From contig JAKLLA010000029.1 in NCBI GenBank assembly GCA_023150375.1, positions 1 through 39,874 on the forward strand: DNA of 39,874 bases. The letters run 5' to 3'. Source of the stretch: Burkholderiaceae bacterium (GTDB lineage Bacteria > Pseudomonadota > Gammaproteobacteria > Burkholderiales > Burkholderiaceae_C). Made by a program: the position numbers and the translations under genes. Shown piece after piece: positions 22,246 to 32,516 of this stretch (the first letter of the stretch is position 1; each line of letters starts with the position of its first letter). The notes under the pieces are model-generated. The model saw nothing but the letters and a program-made list of their open reading frames with translations, was not told the DNA's origin and did no database searches.

Positions 22246-23817
22246 TCAGGCGGGACGCGGACCCGGCTGTCCGGCCTCCACGACGAAGCGGGCCTGGCTG
22301 TGCAGCCGGGCTCCGGCAGGGACGGGAAAGGCCGTTGCTCTCGCGTCACAGTGTAGCGACTGTGTGTCGACCTCGCACAACATGTAGCCGCGCTCGTCGC
22401 TGCGCGCGTGCAGGATGTCGGGATTGCTGCGCCGGATCGCCGCCATCACCGCACCGGGCAGGCCGCGCGAACTGATCGAGGTCGCGACCAGCTCGCTGGC
22501 CAGCACCGGCGAGCGCGGATCCCCGGCCCGCTGCCGCAGCGACGCCGCCACGTGGCGGTGCACATCGCCGCCCAGCAGCACCACGTCCCGGACCCCCGCA
22601 TCGGCCACGCCTTGCAACAGGCGCTGGCGGGCCGGCGCGTAGCCGTCCCAGCCGTCGGAGTACACCACCCGGCCGGCGGGCGTGTCGATGCCCCAGGGAC
22701 TCACCTGGCTGGCCTGCCCGACCAGCTTCCAGCGCCGTCGACTGCCGGCCAGGCCCTGCTGCAGCCAGCGCTCCTGCGCCGGACCGAGCAGGCTGCGCTG
22801 CGGGTCGGCGAGTTCGCGGCAGCGCCACAGCATCTGTCCGCCCGCGGTGCCGGCCTCGTTGCAGGCCTGAGGACTGCGGTGCTGGCGCGCATCCAGGGTC
22901 CACAGCTGAGCCAGGCGGCCCCAGTTCAGGGTCGCGTGCAGGCGCAGGCGGCCAGCGCCGTCCCACTGGATGGGCTGCAGCGGCAGGTGCTCGAAGTAGG
23001 CCTGGTAGGCCGCCGCCTGCACGGCCAGGACCTCCCCGGCCGACACGTCGCCCACCGCATACGCGGCGGCGTAGTCGTTGCGAAGTTCATGGTCGTCCCA
23101 GGTGACGATCCAGGGGTGTGCGGCGTGGCAGGCCTGCAGGTCCGGATCCAGCTTGTAGCAGGCGTGCCGGGCGCGGAACTCGTCGAGCCGGCGCGGACGC
23201 TGCGGCGACTCGTGCGGGCGGATCAGGTAGTCCGGATTGCTCGAGTCGTAGATGTAGTCGCCCACGAAAAGCACGAAGTCCAGCGTCCGACCGGCCATCT
23301 CGCGGTGCGCCGCGTAGTGGCCCTGCTCGTAGTGCTGGCAGGAGGCCAGCGCGAAGCGCAGGCGCGGCACGTCTTCGTCGTCGGCCGGCGCCGTGCGGGT
23401 GCGGCCCACCGGGCTGACCGCATCACCGGCAATGAAGCGGTAATGGTAGGTGCGGGCACTGCGCAACCCCTGCACCGGCACGTGCAGGCTGTGCGCCCGC
23501 TCGGGTCGGGCAAGCGCCACGCCCTCGCGCACGATGCGGGCGAAGCCTTCGTCCTCGGCCAGCTGCCAGCGCACCGGCACGGACAGCTCCGGCATGCCGC
23601 CACCGGGCTGCAGCGGCTGCGGTGCCAGCCGGGTCCAGAGCAGCACGCCGTCGGCGCTGGGCGCGCCGCTGGCCACCCCGAGACGGAAGGGCTCGGACGG
23701 GAAGCGTGCCGGCGCGACCCGCCCGGCCGGCACCGCCGCGGCCCAGACCCGCTGCGCCGCCCATCCGGCAGCCAGACTGCAGAGCACCGCGAGCGACTGG
23801 CGCCGAGCCGGCGTCAT
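22246..23817 (-). CDS. phoD: PhoD-family alkaline phosphatase/phosphodiesterase
   Basis: A 523-residue exported metallophosphatase. The N-terminus M-T-P-A-R-R-Q-S-L-A-V-L resembles a Tat signal (twin Arg, then a hydrophobic stretch to A-A-A near residue 28), as usual for PhoD. An N-terminal Ig-like PhoD_N domain (F-R-L-G-V-A-S-G-A-P-S-A-D-G-V-L-L-W-T-R) is followed by the metallophosphatase core: A-S-C-Q-H-Y, F-V-G-D-Y-I-Y-D, T-W-D-D-H-E and L-L-G-G-D-V-H-R-H. These hold the Fe/Ca ligands. Such enzymes release phosphate from mono- and diesters in the periplasm under phosphate limitation. I could not find a convincing Pho box. A CRP-like palindrome lies ~180 bases upstream. Confidence 0.9.
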   Translation of the reverse strand: MTPARRQSLAVLCSLAAGWAAQRVWAAAVPAGRVAPARFPSEPFRLGVASGAPSADGVLLWTRLAPQPLQPGGGMPELSVPVRWQLAEDEGFARIVREGVALARPERAHSLHVPVQGLRSARTYHYRFIAGDAVSPVGRTRTAPADDEDVPRLRFALASCQHYEQGHYAAHREMAGRTLDFVLFVGDYIYDSSNPDYLIRPHESPQRPRRLDEFRARHACYKLDPDLQACHAAHPWIVTWDDHELRNDYAAAYAVGDVSAGEVLAVQAAAYQAYFEHLPLQPIQWDGAGRLRLHATLNWGRLAQLWTLDARQHRSPQACNEAGTAGGQMLWRCRELADPQRSLLGPAQERWLQQGLAGSRRRWKLVGQASQVSPWGIDTPAGRVVYSDGWDGYAPARQRLLQGVADAGVRDVVLLGGDVHRHVAASLRQRAGDPRSPVLASELVATSISSRGLPGAVMAAIRRSNPDILHARSDERGYMLCEVDTQSLHCDARATAFPVPAGARLHSQARFVVEAGQPGPRPA

Positions 23818-23995
23818 CGCGTCCTTGCGACGCCGTGGGCGTCACACAGGGTCGCCGGGCGCCCCGGGGCAGCGAAACCAAAACCTTGCAAGACAGAATC
23901 GATCGATGACGGACGATGAATCGTAATCCAGCCACCGCCCCGGACGGCGCAGGTCGACTTCGCCCGGCGCAGGGGCCGGCCGCCCTTCGATCGAC

Positions 23996-24011
23996 CGTGA
24001 ACAATGTCACA
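23996..24011. promoter_or_regulatory. CRP-like palindrome
   Basis: CGTGA-ACAATG-TCACA differs from the CRP consensus TGTGA-N6-TCACA at a single position. It lies between the divergent phoD gene (start 23817) and a possible small RNA on the plus strand. CRP-family regulators in betaproteobacteria can have differing specificities, so the binding protein is uncertain. Confidence 0.4.
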
Positions 24012-24069
24012 CACCCCCTCCACCTTCGTGGGGATGGGCGAAGCGGTCTTTCGCCCCTACATTCCGCGC

Positions 24070-24224
24070 AGAGAGCTGTCACGCGGACCTCGACCACGCG
24101 GCGCCACAGCCTGCCGACCGCTCGAACAAGAAGCACTGCGGCTGCAGATGTGACTGCCCGGGTTCAGCGCTGTTGCCCCCCGGCAACGGCGATGGGGCCT
24201 GCCCTGCGGGGCAGGCTTTTTTTT
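24070..24224 (+). ncRNA. Candidate small RNA (about 155 nt)
   Basis: The 426-base gap between phoD and the lipoprotein gene has no convincing protein gene, yet it ends in a strong plus-strand terminator. No plus-strand gene precedes that terminator, so a transcript should start inside the gap. A TACATT at 24058-24063 could be the -10, ~50 bases after the CRP-like site. The last part holds two hairpins: GTTGCC-CCCC-GGCAAC (24172-24187) and the terminator stem (24197-24216) with eight T. I recognise no known RNA family. The 5' end is a guess, and the segment could instead encode a short peptide. Confidence 0.35.
24197..24224 (+). terminator. Strong intrinsic terminator without an assigned upstream gene
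   Basis: GCCTGCCC (24197-24204) pairs with GGGCAGGC (24209-24216) around TGCG, followed by eight T (24217-24224). The orientation is plus strand; there is no A run on the left side to serve the minus-strand lipoprotein gene ending at 24245. Confidence 0.85.
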
Positions 24225-24244
24225 GCCCGGCCAGCCCGCCAGGC

Positions 24245-25834
24245 TCAGAAGGTCACCTCGCCGACCCAGGCCGGCCCGTTGACGCGGTAGGCGCTGCGCG
24301 CCTCATCGCCGGGCAGCCGCACCGCCACCCGACCGATGCCGAAACGGCTGGCGTCGCCGTGCCGCAAGTCGAGCTCGCCGACCACCAGGCGCAGCTTGAA
24401 GATGCCCCGGGCCTCGAGCAGACGGCCGAGGCGCTCGCGCGCTGCGGGCAGACGCGCCTGCAGCTGCTGCCGCAGGACCTGCAGGTCGATCGCCAACCCC
24501 TCGGTGGTGCGGATGATCAGAGCATCGTCGAGATCGCCGAAGCCGGCCGGACCACTGCCGAGCTCGGCCCCGTCCGGGCTGCGGGCATAGACGAACAGCT
24601 TCGCGCGCGGGTCCAGCCGGGCCTGCACCGTGCCGCTGGCGGCATCGCGCACCAGGCGCACAGGATCCAGCGCCAGCTGCAGCAGCTGCGATCCGTCGTC
24701 CTGTTCGAGCTGCAGGCCCAGTGCCACCCGCAGGCCGTGGCGAGGCAGGGCGAGCGGCGTGGCGCGCAGCGGCAGCTGCAGCCGCTGCAGGGTCCCGAGG
24801 GTGCTGCCGCGCAGGTCCAGCCCGGTCTCGAGCTGTGCACGGGTGAAATCCAGCTCCCGGGCCGATGGGCCGGCCGGCGTGAACCGCAGCCCGTCGGCGT
24901 GAACGTACTGCGCGCGCCGCGCCTCGTCGCCCCGGCTGCGCAGGCGCGCCTCGCGCACCTGCCCGGCATCCTCCAGGTCGGTCTCGGACACGATGGCCGG
25001 GATCCCTCCGCTGTTCAGATCGTCCTGGGCCGCCTCGTAGCTGCCCTGAACGCGCACGCGGCGCACCACCTCGGTGAGACCGTCGCGGACGATGACCGCC
25101 GCATGGCGCCGGGCCGTCTCCGACCACACGGCCGGATCGACCGAGGCGAAGGCCCGCGTCGCGACGGCCTCGATCAGGTCCCCCAGCGCCGCATCGTCGC
25201 GCAGCAGGTCGCCCGCGCGGGCGGCACGGGCGTGTTCGACCAGCGCCGCCAGCGCCCCCTGGAAGGCCACCTGCGGGTCCGCGCCGGCCGATTCGGCGAC
25301 CTCGACCACCTCGTGCAGGACCTTGCCCAGCGCGGCCGCCGGCCCGGCCAGCGTCGCCTCCTGGGTCGGATCGAAGCGGCGTGGATCGACCCCGGGCAGT
25401 CCCAGCCGGGCCAGCAGGTCCTGGAATTCGGCAAGGTGGAGCCCGCTGTCCATCCACAGTGTGGTGAAGGGCGAGACCACCGTCGAGCCCGCCGGTGCAC
25501 GCCAGCGGGCCTTCGGCGCCTTCAGGAGCGTCAGGTCGTAGCCGGTGCCGGCCACCGACGCCAGAGGCGCGGCGCAGGCCGGGCTGAAGACGAATTCGCC
25601 GCGCGTATCCGTGCGCGTGCTCGTCTCGCCGTCGTCGAGGGTGCCGTCGCCGTTGCGGTCACAGAACACCACGGCATCGACCACACGATCGTCGACCAGC
25701 ACGCCGCGCGTGACGCTGCCGTCGGCATCGCTGCCCGGGCTGCCCGAGCCGCCGCAGGCCGTCAGGCCCAGGGCCAGCATGAGCAGGGCGGTCCGCCCGC
25801 GCCGTCGTGTGGAAGAAAGGGAAGAAGTTCGCAT
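24245..25834 (-). CDS. Large lipoprotein of unknown function with a calcium-loop motif
   Basis: A 529-residue protein from ATG 25832-25834, with AGGA close upstream. A lipoprotein signal peptide ends in the lipobox L-T-A-C (Cys27), followed by G-G-S-G-S-P-G, so the protein should be lipid-anchored, probably in the outer membrane. Residues ~50-70 contain F-C-D-R-N-G-D-G-T-L-D-D-G-E, a DxNxDGxxDxxE calcium loop of the dockerin/EF-hand or SdrD-B-like type, followed by T-D-T-R-G-E-F-V-F-S, as in bacterial carboxypeptidase-like or SdrD B repeats. The rest is mostly helical and charged, with no motif I know. No partner genes give a hint. The upstream 295-base region shared with lspA is relatively AT-rich at 25960-26010. 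Confidence 0.75.
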   Translation of the reverse strand: MRTSSLSSTRRRGRTALLMLALGLTACGGSGSPGSDADGSVTRGVLVDDRVVDAVVFCDRNGDGTLDDGETSTRTDTRGEFVFSPACAAPLASVAGTGYDLTLLKAPKARWRAPAGSTVVSPFTTLWMDSGLHLAEFQDLLARLGLPGVDPRRFDPTQEATLAGPAAALGKVLHEVVEVAESAGADPQVAFQGALAALVEHARAARAGDLLRDDAALGDLIEAVATRAFASVDPAVWSETARRHAAVIVRDGLTEVVRRVRVQGSYEAAQDDLNSGGIPAIVSETDLEDAGQVREARLRSRGDEARRAQYVHADGLRFTPAGPSARELDFTRAQLETGLDLRGSTLGTLQRLQLPLRATPLALPRHGLRVALGLQLEQDDGSQLLQLALDPVRLVRDAASGTVQARLDPRAKLFVYARSPDGAELGSGPAGFGDLDDALIIRTTEGLAIDLQVLRQQLQARLPAARERLGRLLEARGIFKLRLVVGELDLRHGDASRFGIGRVAVRLPGDEARSAYRVNGPAWVGEVTF

Positions 25835-26129
25835 GCCGTTCCTGTCTTTTCCTGGGTGGCGACCCCCGCCGCCGTCTCGTCGGCCCGACGCGAGCGCTGC
25901 ATGGCACCACGCTGCGGAACGCCGCGACCGGCACGCCGCCGGGCGTGCCTGACCGGCCGCAATTCTGCACTGCAGCAATGTGATTGTTTCCCACGTATTG
26001 TGAGCGCTGGTTTCCATCCGGCACGCCAGGTGTCGCCGGTGCGCGGGTGCAGTCGGGCTGCGGCCCTGCCGGCTACAGTTACGACCTTTGCCGCCGGGCA
26101 GCGCGCCCGCCAGGATTCACAGGACCGAC

Positions 26130-26660
26130 ATGGCCCAGAAGAAGACCCGCCCCACCACCAGCTCCTCCCGACCGCGCCTGGGCACCTGGCTCGCACTCGC
26201 CCTGCTGGTGATCCTGCTCGACCAGCTCACCAAGGTGCTGATCGTCGGCCGCTTCGCGCATGGCGAGGGCATCGTCGTCACCGAATGGTTCAACCTCGTG
26301 CGGGTGCACAACACCGGCGCGGCCTTCAGCTTCCTGGCCCAGGCCTCGGGCTGGCAGCGCTGGTTCTTCATCGGTCTGGGCCTGGCAGCCTCGGCGCTGT
26401 TCCTCTGGATGCTGCATCAGCATGCCGGGCAGCGGCTGTTCTGCTTCTCCGTGGCGATGCTGCTCGGCGGGGCAATCGGCAACGTGGTCGACCGGATCTG
26501 GCACGGCTACGTGGTGGACTTCCTGCAATTCCACGGGGCCTGGCTGGCCCCGCTGTTCCCCGGCGGCTATTTCCCGGCCTTCAACCTGGCCGACAGCGCG
26601 ATCACGGCGGGGGCGATCGGGCTCATCCTCGACGAGCTGCGCCGGGTACGGCGCAGCTGA
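26130..26660 (+). CDS. lspA: Lipoprotein signal peptidase (signal peptidase II)
   Basis: A 176-residue inner-membrane aspartyl protease with AGGA six bases before ATG 26130. Four membrane helices are visible. Conserved boxes: L-D-Q-L-T-K (first), [25 protein letters not shown] (first catalytic Asp), V-V-D-F-L-Q-F, and F-N-L-A-D-S-A-I (second catalytic Asp). It removes signal peptides from prolipoproteins after diacylglyceryl transfer, and so would process the divergently encoded lipoprotein. In most proteobacteria lspA follows ileS; here it does not. A possible -10 (TACAGT) lies at 26074-26079. Confidence 0.95.
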   Translation: MAQKKTRPTTSSSRPRLGTWLALALLVILLDQLTKVLIVGRFAHGEGIVVTEWFNLVRVHNTGAAFSFLAQASGWQRWFFIGLGLAASALFLWMLHQHAGQRLFCFSVAMLLGGAIGNVVDRIWHGYVVDFLQFHGAWLAPLFPGGYFPAFNLADSAITAGAIGLILDELRRVRRS

Positions 26661-26679
26661 GCGCGGGCCGGGGTACGTC

Positions 26680-28371
<1,692 letters not shown>

Positions 28372-28387
28372 GCCTGCGCGCCCGGCC

Positions 28388-28654
28388 ATGACCGGCAGCC
28401 CCCCAGGCCTGCAGCCCGACATCGCGGTGTCTCGCTGCACGGGCTGCGGCCGCTGCGTGGCGGTCTGCCCCGACCATGTGCTCTGGCTGGAGGTCGACGC
28501 GGGCCGCAAGCACGCCCGGCTGCACACCCCTGCAGCCTGCAGCGGCTGCCGGCGCTGCGCCCCGGCCTGTCCCTTCGGCGCGATCCGCATGCGCCGGGTC
28601 GCCGCCGCTGCAGCGCAGGAATCCCCCGATGCATCGACGGGCTCCGGCCGCTAG
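28388..28654 (+). CDS. Small 2x[4Fe-4S] ferredoxin-like protein
   Basis: An 88-residue protein starting 16 bases after the ABC1 kinase gene. Two complete cluster motifs are seen: C17-T-G-C20-G-R-C23-V-A-V-C27-P and C51-S-G-C54-R-R-C57-A-P-A-C61-P, each CxxCxxCxxxCP. The spacing between them is larger than in classical clostridial ferredoxins, and the linker is basic. The C-terminal ~20 residues are Ala/Ser-rich. It probably carries electrons in the cytoplasm; the partner is unknown. The tight spacing suggests co-transcription with lspA and the kinase. Confidence 0.88.
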   Translation: MTGSPPGLQPDIAVSRCTGCGRCVAVCPDHVLWLEVDAGRKHARLHTPAACSGCRRCAPACPFGAIRMRRVAAAAAQESPDASTGSGR

Positions 28655-28692
28655 GGTACAAGTCCTGCATCGCTTCGAACGGGGTTGCTCCG

Positions 28693-29517
28693 ATGGATGG
28701 TGTCCAGTCTCCCGCCGAGCCGCCGCGCGCGGCCCCCTCGCCTGCCGGGGGGCCGGCCGCCGCCCGACCTGCCGTCGAGCTGCGCGCACTGACCCTGCGT
28801 GATCCGCTGCGCTGGCTGGCGGCGGGCTGGCGCGACTTCACCCGCGCGCCCGGCATCGGCAGCTTCTACGGCCTGTGCTTCATGGTCATGGGCTGGCTGC
28901 TGATGAAGGTCTTCGAGCAGGCCCCGGCCTGGACGCTGGCGCTGTCGGCCGGTTTTCTGCTGATGGGGCCCTTCGTCTGCATGGGTCTGTACCAGGTCAG
29001 CCGCCGCCTCGAGCGCGGCGAACCAGTCGGCTGGCTCGACTCGCTGACCGCCTGGCGGCAGCATGGGGCACAGATGGCGATCTTCGGCTTCGTGCTGCTG
29101 GTGCTGGAGATGCTCTGGGGACGTGCGTCACTGGTGGTCTTCGCGGTCAGCTTCGATGGCATGCCCGATTTCAAGGGCTCGCTGCTGGCCCTGCTGAACC
29201 CGGAGAACCTGGGCTTCATCGTCACCTACCTCGCGGTGGGCGCCGTGTTCGCAGGGCTGATCTTCGCGGTCAGCGTGGTGAGCATCCCGATGATGCTGGA
29301 CCGCCAGGTCGACGCGATCACGGCCGGCCTGACCAGCCTGCGCCTGGTGCTGGGCCAGCCGCTGGTGATGCTGGCCTGGGGCGCGTCGATCACGCTGCTG
29401 GTCGTGCTGGCCCTGCTGCCGGGGTTCCTCGGCCTGCTGCTGGTCGGCCCGGTGGTGGGACACGCCAGCTGGCACGCCTACCGGGCCGCCGTGCAACCGG
29501 AGGCTGCAGGCGCCTGA
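28693..29517 (+). CDS. DUF2189 / BPSS1780-type membrane protein
   Basis: A 274-residue inner-membrane protein. A Pro/Ala-rich N-terminal ~30 residues is followed by L-T-L-R-D-P-L-R-W-L-A-A-G-W-R-D-F, the amphipathic start typical of DUF2189. Six hydrophobic segments follow, among them G-S-F-Y-G-L-C-F-M-V-M-G-W-L-L-M, L-L-M-G-P-F-V-C-M-G-L-Y and L-V-M-L-A-W-G-A-S-I-T-L-L-V-V-L-A-L-L-P. The end, V-G-H-A-S-W-H-A-Y-R-A-A-V, is a strongly conserved closing motif. The function is unknown, though the gene is common in Burkholderiales. It follows the ferredoxin by 38 bases on the same strand. Confidence 0.87.
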   Translation: MDGVQSPAEPPRAAPSPAGGPAAARPAVELRALTLRDPLRWLAAGWRDFTRAPGIGSFYGLCFMVMGWLLMKVFEQAPAWTLALSAGFLLMGPFVCMGLYQVSRRLERGEPVGWLDSLTAWRQHGAQMAIFGFVLLVLEMLWGRASLVVFAVSFDGMPDFKGSLLALLNPENLGFIVTYLAVGAVFAGLIFAVSVVSIPMMLDRQVDAITAGLTSLRLVLGQPLVMLAWGASITLLVVLALLPGFLGLLLVGPVVGHASWHAYRAAVQPEAAGA

Positions 29518-29548
29518 GGACGCGGGGATCCGGGCGTCCCCAGCGCCC

Positions 29549-30532
29549 TCAGAGCGTCAGCACGCTGCAACCGGTGGTGCGGCGCCCCTCCAGCGCGCGG
29601 TGCGCCTCGGCCACCTGCTCGAGCGGCCAGCGCTGCTCGATCGGGATGCTCACCGCGCCACGGGTGACCATGTCGAACAGATCGTCGGCCATTTCCTGGG
29701 TGCGCTCGCGCGTGGCGATGTGGGTGAACAGGGTCGGGCGGGTCACGTACAGCGAGCCCTTCGCGCCCAGCACCCCCAGGTTGAAGGCCGCCACCGGACC
29801 GGAGGCGTTGCCGTAGCTGGCCAGCAGACCGAAGGGCGCCAGGCAGTCCAGCGAACGATCGAAGGTATCGCGGCCGATCGAGTCGTACACCGCCTTCACG
29901 CCCGCACCGCCGGTGATCTCCCGGACCCGGGCGACGAAGTCCTCGCGCTGGTAGTCGATGGCATGCGCCGCCCCATGCGCGAGGGCCAGCTCGCACTTGG
30001 CATCGCTGCCGGCGGTGCCGATCAGGTTCAGCCCCATGGCACGGGCCCACTGGCAGGCGATCAGCCCGACGCCGCCGGCCGCGGCATGGAAGAGGATGAA
30101 GTCGCCCGGCTGCAGCCCGCCCTGCGGCTGGGTGCGGCGCAGCAGGTACTGCACCGTCAGGCCCTTGAGCATCATGGCCGCGCCGGTCTCGAAGTCGATG
30201 CCGTCGGGCAGCTGCACCACGCTGCGCGCGGGCATCACGCGCAGCTCGCAGTAGGCGCCCGGCGGGGCGCTGGCATACGCCACCCGATCGCCGGGCTGCA
30301 GGTGCGTCACCTCGGCGCCGACCGCCTCCACCACGCCGGCGCCCTCCATGCCCAGCCCGAGCGGCAGAGCGTTCGGATACAGACCGGTGCGCTGGTAGAT
30401 GTCGATGAAGTTCAGCCCCACCGCATGGTGGCGCACGCGGATCTCGCCGGGGCCGGGCTCGCCCACCGGCAGGTCGACGAGCTGCAGCACCTCGGGTCCG
30501 CCGAACTGCTGGATCTGGATGGCACGGGGCAC
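29549..30532 (-). CDS. NADPH:quinone oxidoreductase (zeta-crystallin type, MDR)
   Basis: A 327-residue protein from GTG 30532, preceded by AGAGGAG seven bases upstream. The N-terminal GroES-like domain has A-V-G-L-N-F-I-D-I-Y-Q-R-T-G-L-Y and L-G-M-E-G-A-G-V-V-E-A-V-G. The Rossmann domain shows A-A-A-G-G-V-G-L-I-A-C-Q-W-A and G-T-A-G-S-D-A-K, with the AxxGxxG nucleotide motif and basic residues suited to NADPH. There are no zinc ligands, as expected for QOR-type medium-chain reductases. It performs one-electron quinone reduction or enal detoxification in the cytoplasm. It is a single gene, divergent from the EamA transporter. Confidence 0.93.
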   Translation of the reverse strand: MPRAIQIQQFGGPEVLQLVDLPVGEPGPGEIRVRHHAVGLNFIDIYQRTGLYPNALPLGLGMEGAGVVEAVGAEVTHLQPGDRVAYASAPPGAYCELRVMPARSVVQLPDGIDFETGAAMMLKGLTVQYLLRRTQPQGGLQPGDFILFHAAAGGVGLIACQWARAMGLNLIGTAGSDAKCELALAHGAAHAIDYQREDFVARVREITGGAGVKAVYDSIGRDTFDRSLDCLAPFGLLASYGNASGPVAAFNLGVLGAKGSLYVTRPTLFTHIATRERTQEMADDLFDMVTRGAVSIPIEQRWPLEQVAEAHRALEGRRTTGCSVLTL

Positions 30533-30706
30533 GGTGTGTCTCCTCTGGGTTCCCGGATCGGGAAGGGTTCTGTGACAGGTGGAACAGCTTAGCCCAGGCC
30601 CGCGCGCTGCGGCGCCTGGCGGGCTTCTCGCCGCAGGCGGCCGCAGAGACCCCGCGCGGCCGCTACCATGCGCGGCCGCAGCCCGCCAGCGCCGTCGCGC
30701 CCTCCC

Positions 30707-31651
30707 ATGCAGCTCACCCCTCGCCTGATCGCCCTGCTGACCGTGCCACCCTGCCTCTGGGCCGGCAATGCGGTGGCAGGCCGCATGCTGGTGCCGCTGG
30801 TGCCGCCGCTGCTGCTCAATGCGCTGCGCTGGGGCGGCGCCCTGCTGCTGTTGCTGCTGCTGGGCCGGGCCGTGCTGGCCACGGCCGAAAGCCGCGCGGC
30901 GATCCTGGCACGCTGGCGCTACTTCGCCGTGCTCGGGGCACTGGGGGTGGGCGCCTACAACGCCCTGCAGTACCTGGCACTGACCACCTCGACGCCGATC
31001 AACGTCACCCTGATCGCCGCCAGCATGCCGCTGTGGATGCTCGGCGTGGGCGCTCTGTTCTTCGGCGAGAGGCCGCGCACGCAGCAGATGCTCGGCGCCG
31101 CCCTGTCCCTGGCCGGCGTGGCCACCGTGCTGAGCCGCGGCCATCCGACCGCGCTGGCTCAGGTGCAGTTCGTCCAGGGCGACCTCTTCATGCTCGCGGC
31201 GGCCGCCAGCTGGGCGGGCTACAGCTGGCTGCTGGTCCGTCCGCCCGCGTCGATGCAGGCCGACCGGCGGCCCACCCTTGCGCAGACCGGCGGCCCGGCG
31301 CGTCCCTGGAACTGGGCCGAGTTCCTGCTCGTGCAGGCCCTGTTCGGCATCGTCTGGGCGGGCGGTGCCGCCGGCCTCGAGGCGGTGGTGGCGCCGCGCG
31401 CGCCGCAGTGGACGCCGCTGGTGGCCATTCTGCTGGTCTACATCGTCGTCGGCCCGTCGCTGCTGGCCTACTGGTTCTGGGGCCGCGCCGTCGCGCTGGC
31501 CGGACCCACGACGGCGGGCATGTTCAGCAACCTCACCCCGCTGTTTGCCGCGCTGATGTCCACCGTGCTGATCGGCGAGACCCCGCAGACCTACCACGCC
31601 CTGGCGTTCGCGCTGATCGTCGCGGGCATCGTCGTCAGCTCGAAGCGCTGA
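30707..31651 (+). CDS. EamA/DMT-family transporter
   Basis: A 314-residue membrane protein with about ten helices in two EamA halves. The first half has L-W-A-G-N-A-V-A-G-R-M-L, A-L-R-W-G-G-A and A-L-T-T-S-T-P-I-N-V-T-L-I-A-A-S-M-P-L. The second has S-L-L-A-Y-W-F-W-G-R-A-V and A-G-P-T-T-A-G-M-F-S-N-L-T-P-L-F-A-A-L. The ATG at 30668 overlaps a -10-like TACCAT (30663-30668), so I prefer ATG 30707. A hydrophilic loop of ~30 residues splits the halves. DMT proteins export amino acids or other metabolites; no substrate can be named. Confidence 0.88.
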   Translation: MQLTPRLIALLTVPPCLWAGNAVAGRMLVPLVPPLLLNALRWGGALLLLLLLGRAVLATAESRAAILARWRYFAVLGALGVGAYNALQYLALTTSTPINVTLIAASMPLWMLGVGALFFGERPRTQQMLGAALSLAGVATVLSRGHPTALAQVQFVQGDLFMLAAAASWAGYSWLLVRPPASMQADRRPTLAQTGGPARPWNWAEFLLVQALFGIVWAGGAAGLEAVVAPRAPQWTPLVAILLVYIVVGPSLLAYWFWGRAVALAGPTTAGMFSNLTPLFAALMSTVLIGETPQTYHALAFALIVAGIVVSSKR

Positions 31652-31666
31652 CCACGGCCCGGTCGG

Positions 31667-32455
31667 TCAGAACGTGCCCGGGTAGGCGCCGCCGTCGAGC
31701 AGGATGTTCTGGCCGTTCAGGTAGCCGGCCTGACGGCTGCACAGGAAGGCGCAGACCTCGCCGAACTCGCGCGGATCACCGAAGCGCCGCGCCGGCACGG
31801 TGGCGCGGCGCTCGTCCATGAGCACCTCGACCGGCCGGCCGGTCTTCGCTGCCGCGCCCTCGAAGGTGACGCGCAGCCGGTCGGTCTCGAAGGGGCCGGG
31901 CAGCAGGTTGTTGATCGTCACCCCGCGCGAGGCGATCCTCGGCTGGCGCGCCAGGCCGGCCACGAAGCCGGTCAGGCCGCTGCGCGCGCCGTTGGACAGC
32001 CCGAGGATGTCGATCGGCGCCTTCACCGCAGCGGAGGTGATGTTGACGATGCGGCCGAAGCCGCGTTCGGCCATCGCGTCGACGGTGGCGCGGATCAGCT
32101 CGATCGGCGCGAGCATGTTCGCGTCGATCGCGCGCAGCCAGGTGTCACGGTCCCACTGGCGGAAGTCACCCGGCGGCGGACCGCCCGCGTTGTTCACCAG
32201 GATGTCCACCTGCGGCGCCGCCGCCAGCGCCGCGGCACGCCCTTCGGCACTGGACACGTCGGCCGCCACGGCGCGCACCTGCACCTGCGGATGCTGCGCG
32301 CGCAGCCGCTGCGCGGCGGCCTGCAACGCCGCATCGCCACGCGCCACCACGACGAGGTGCACGCCCTCGCCCGCAAGCGCATCGGCGCAGGCAAGGCCCA
32401 GCCCCTTGCTGGCGCCGCAGACCAGCGCCCAGCGGTCCTTCAATCCCAGATCCAT
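31667..32455 (-). CDS. Short-chain dehydrogenase/reductase-like protein lacking the YxxxK pair
   Basis: A 262-residue Rossmann protein from ATG 32453-32455. The cofactor motif is C-G-A-S-K-G-L-G (residues 13-20), with N-N-A-G (88-91) and the catalytic-type Ser in N-I-T-S141. Thirteen residues on, where the Tyr should be, is Ser154, and the Lys position is Arg158 (L-G-L-S-N-G-A-R). The usual proton-transfer pair is therefore absent. The C-terminus F-L-C-S-R-Q-A-G-Y-L-N-G-Q-N-I-L-L-D-G-G is standard. I recall an SDR subgroup with this L-S-N-G-A-R form, so this is probably a family trait rather than decay. The reaction, if any, is unknown. Confidence 0.88.
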   Translation of the reverse strand: MDLGLKDRWALVCGASKGLGLACADALAGEGVHLVVVARGDAALQAAAQRLRAQHPQVQVRAVAADVSSAEGRAAALAAAPQVDILVNNAGGPPPGDFRQWDRDTWLRAIDANMLAPIELIRATVDAMAERGFGRIVNITSAAVKAPIDILGLSNGARSGLTGFVAGLARQPRIASRGVTINNLLPGPFETDRLRVTFEGAAAKTGRPVEVLMDERRATVPARRFGDPREFGEVCAFLCSRQAGYLNGQNILLDGGAYPGTF

Positions 32456-32516
32456 GGCCACATCTCCTCGGTCGCGACTTGCGCGCCGCCGCCACCGCGC
32501 GACGCCGCAAACATGC

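Noticed and set aside
24000-24100. A Pho box for phoD (CTGTCAC near 24075)
   Set aside because: Only one half-repeat is visible and it is not followed by a second at 11-base spacing, so PhoB control is not supported by sequence.
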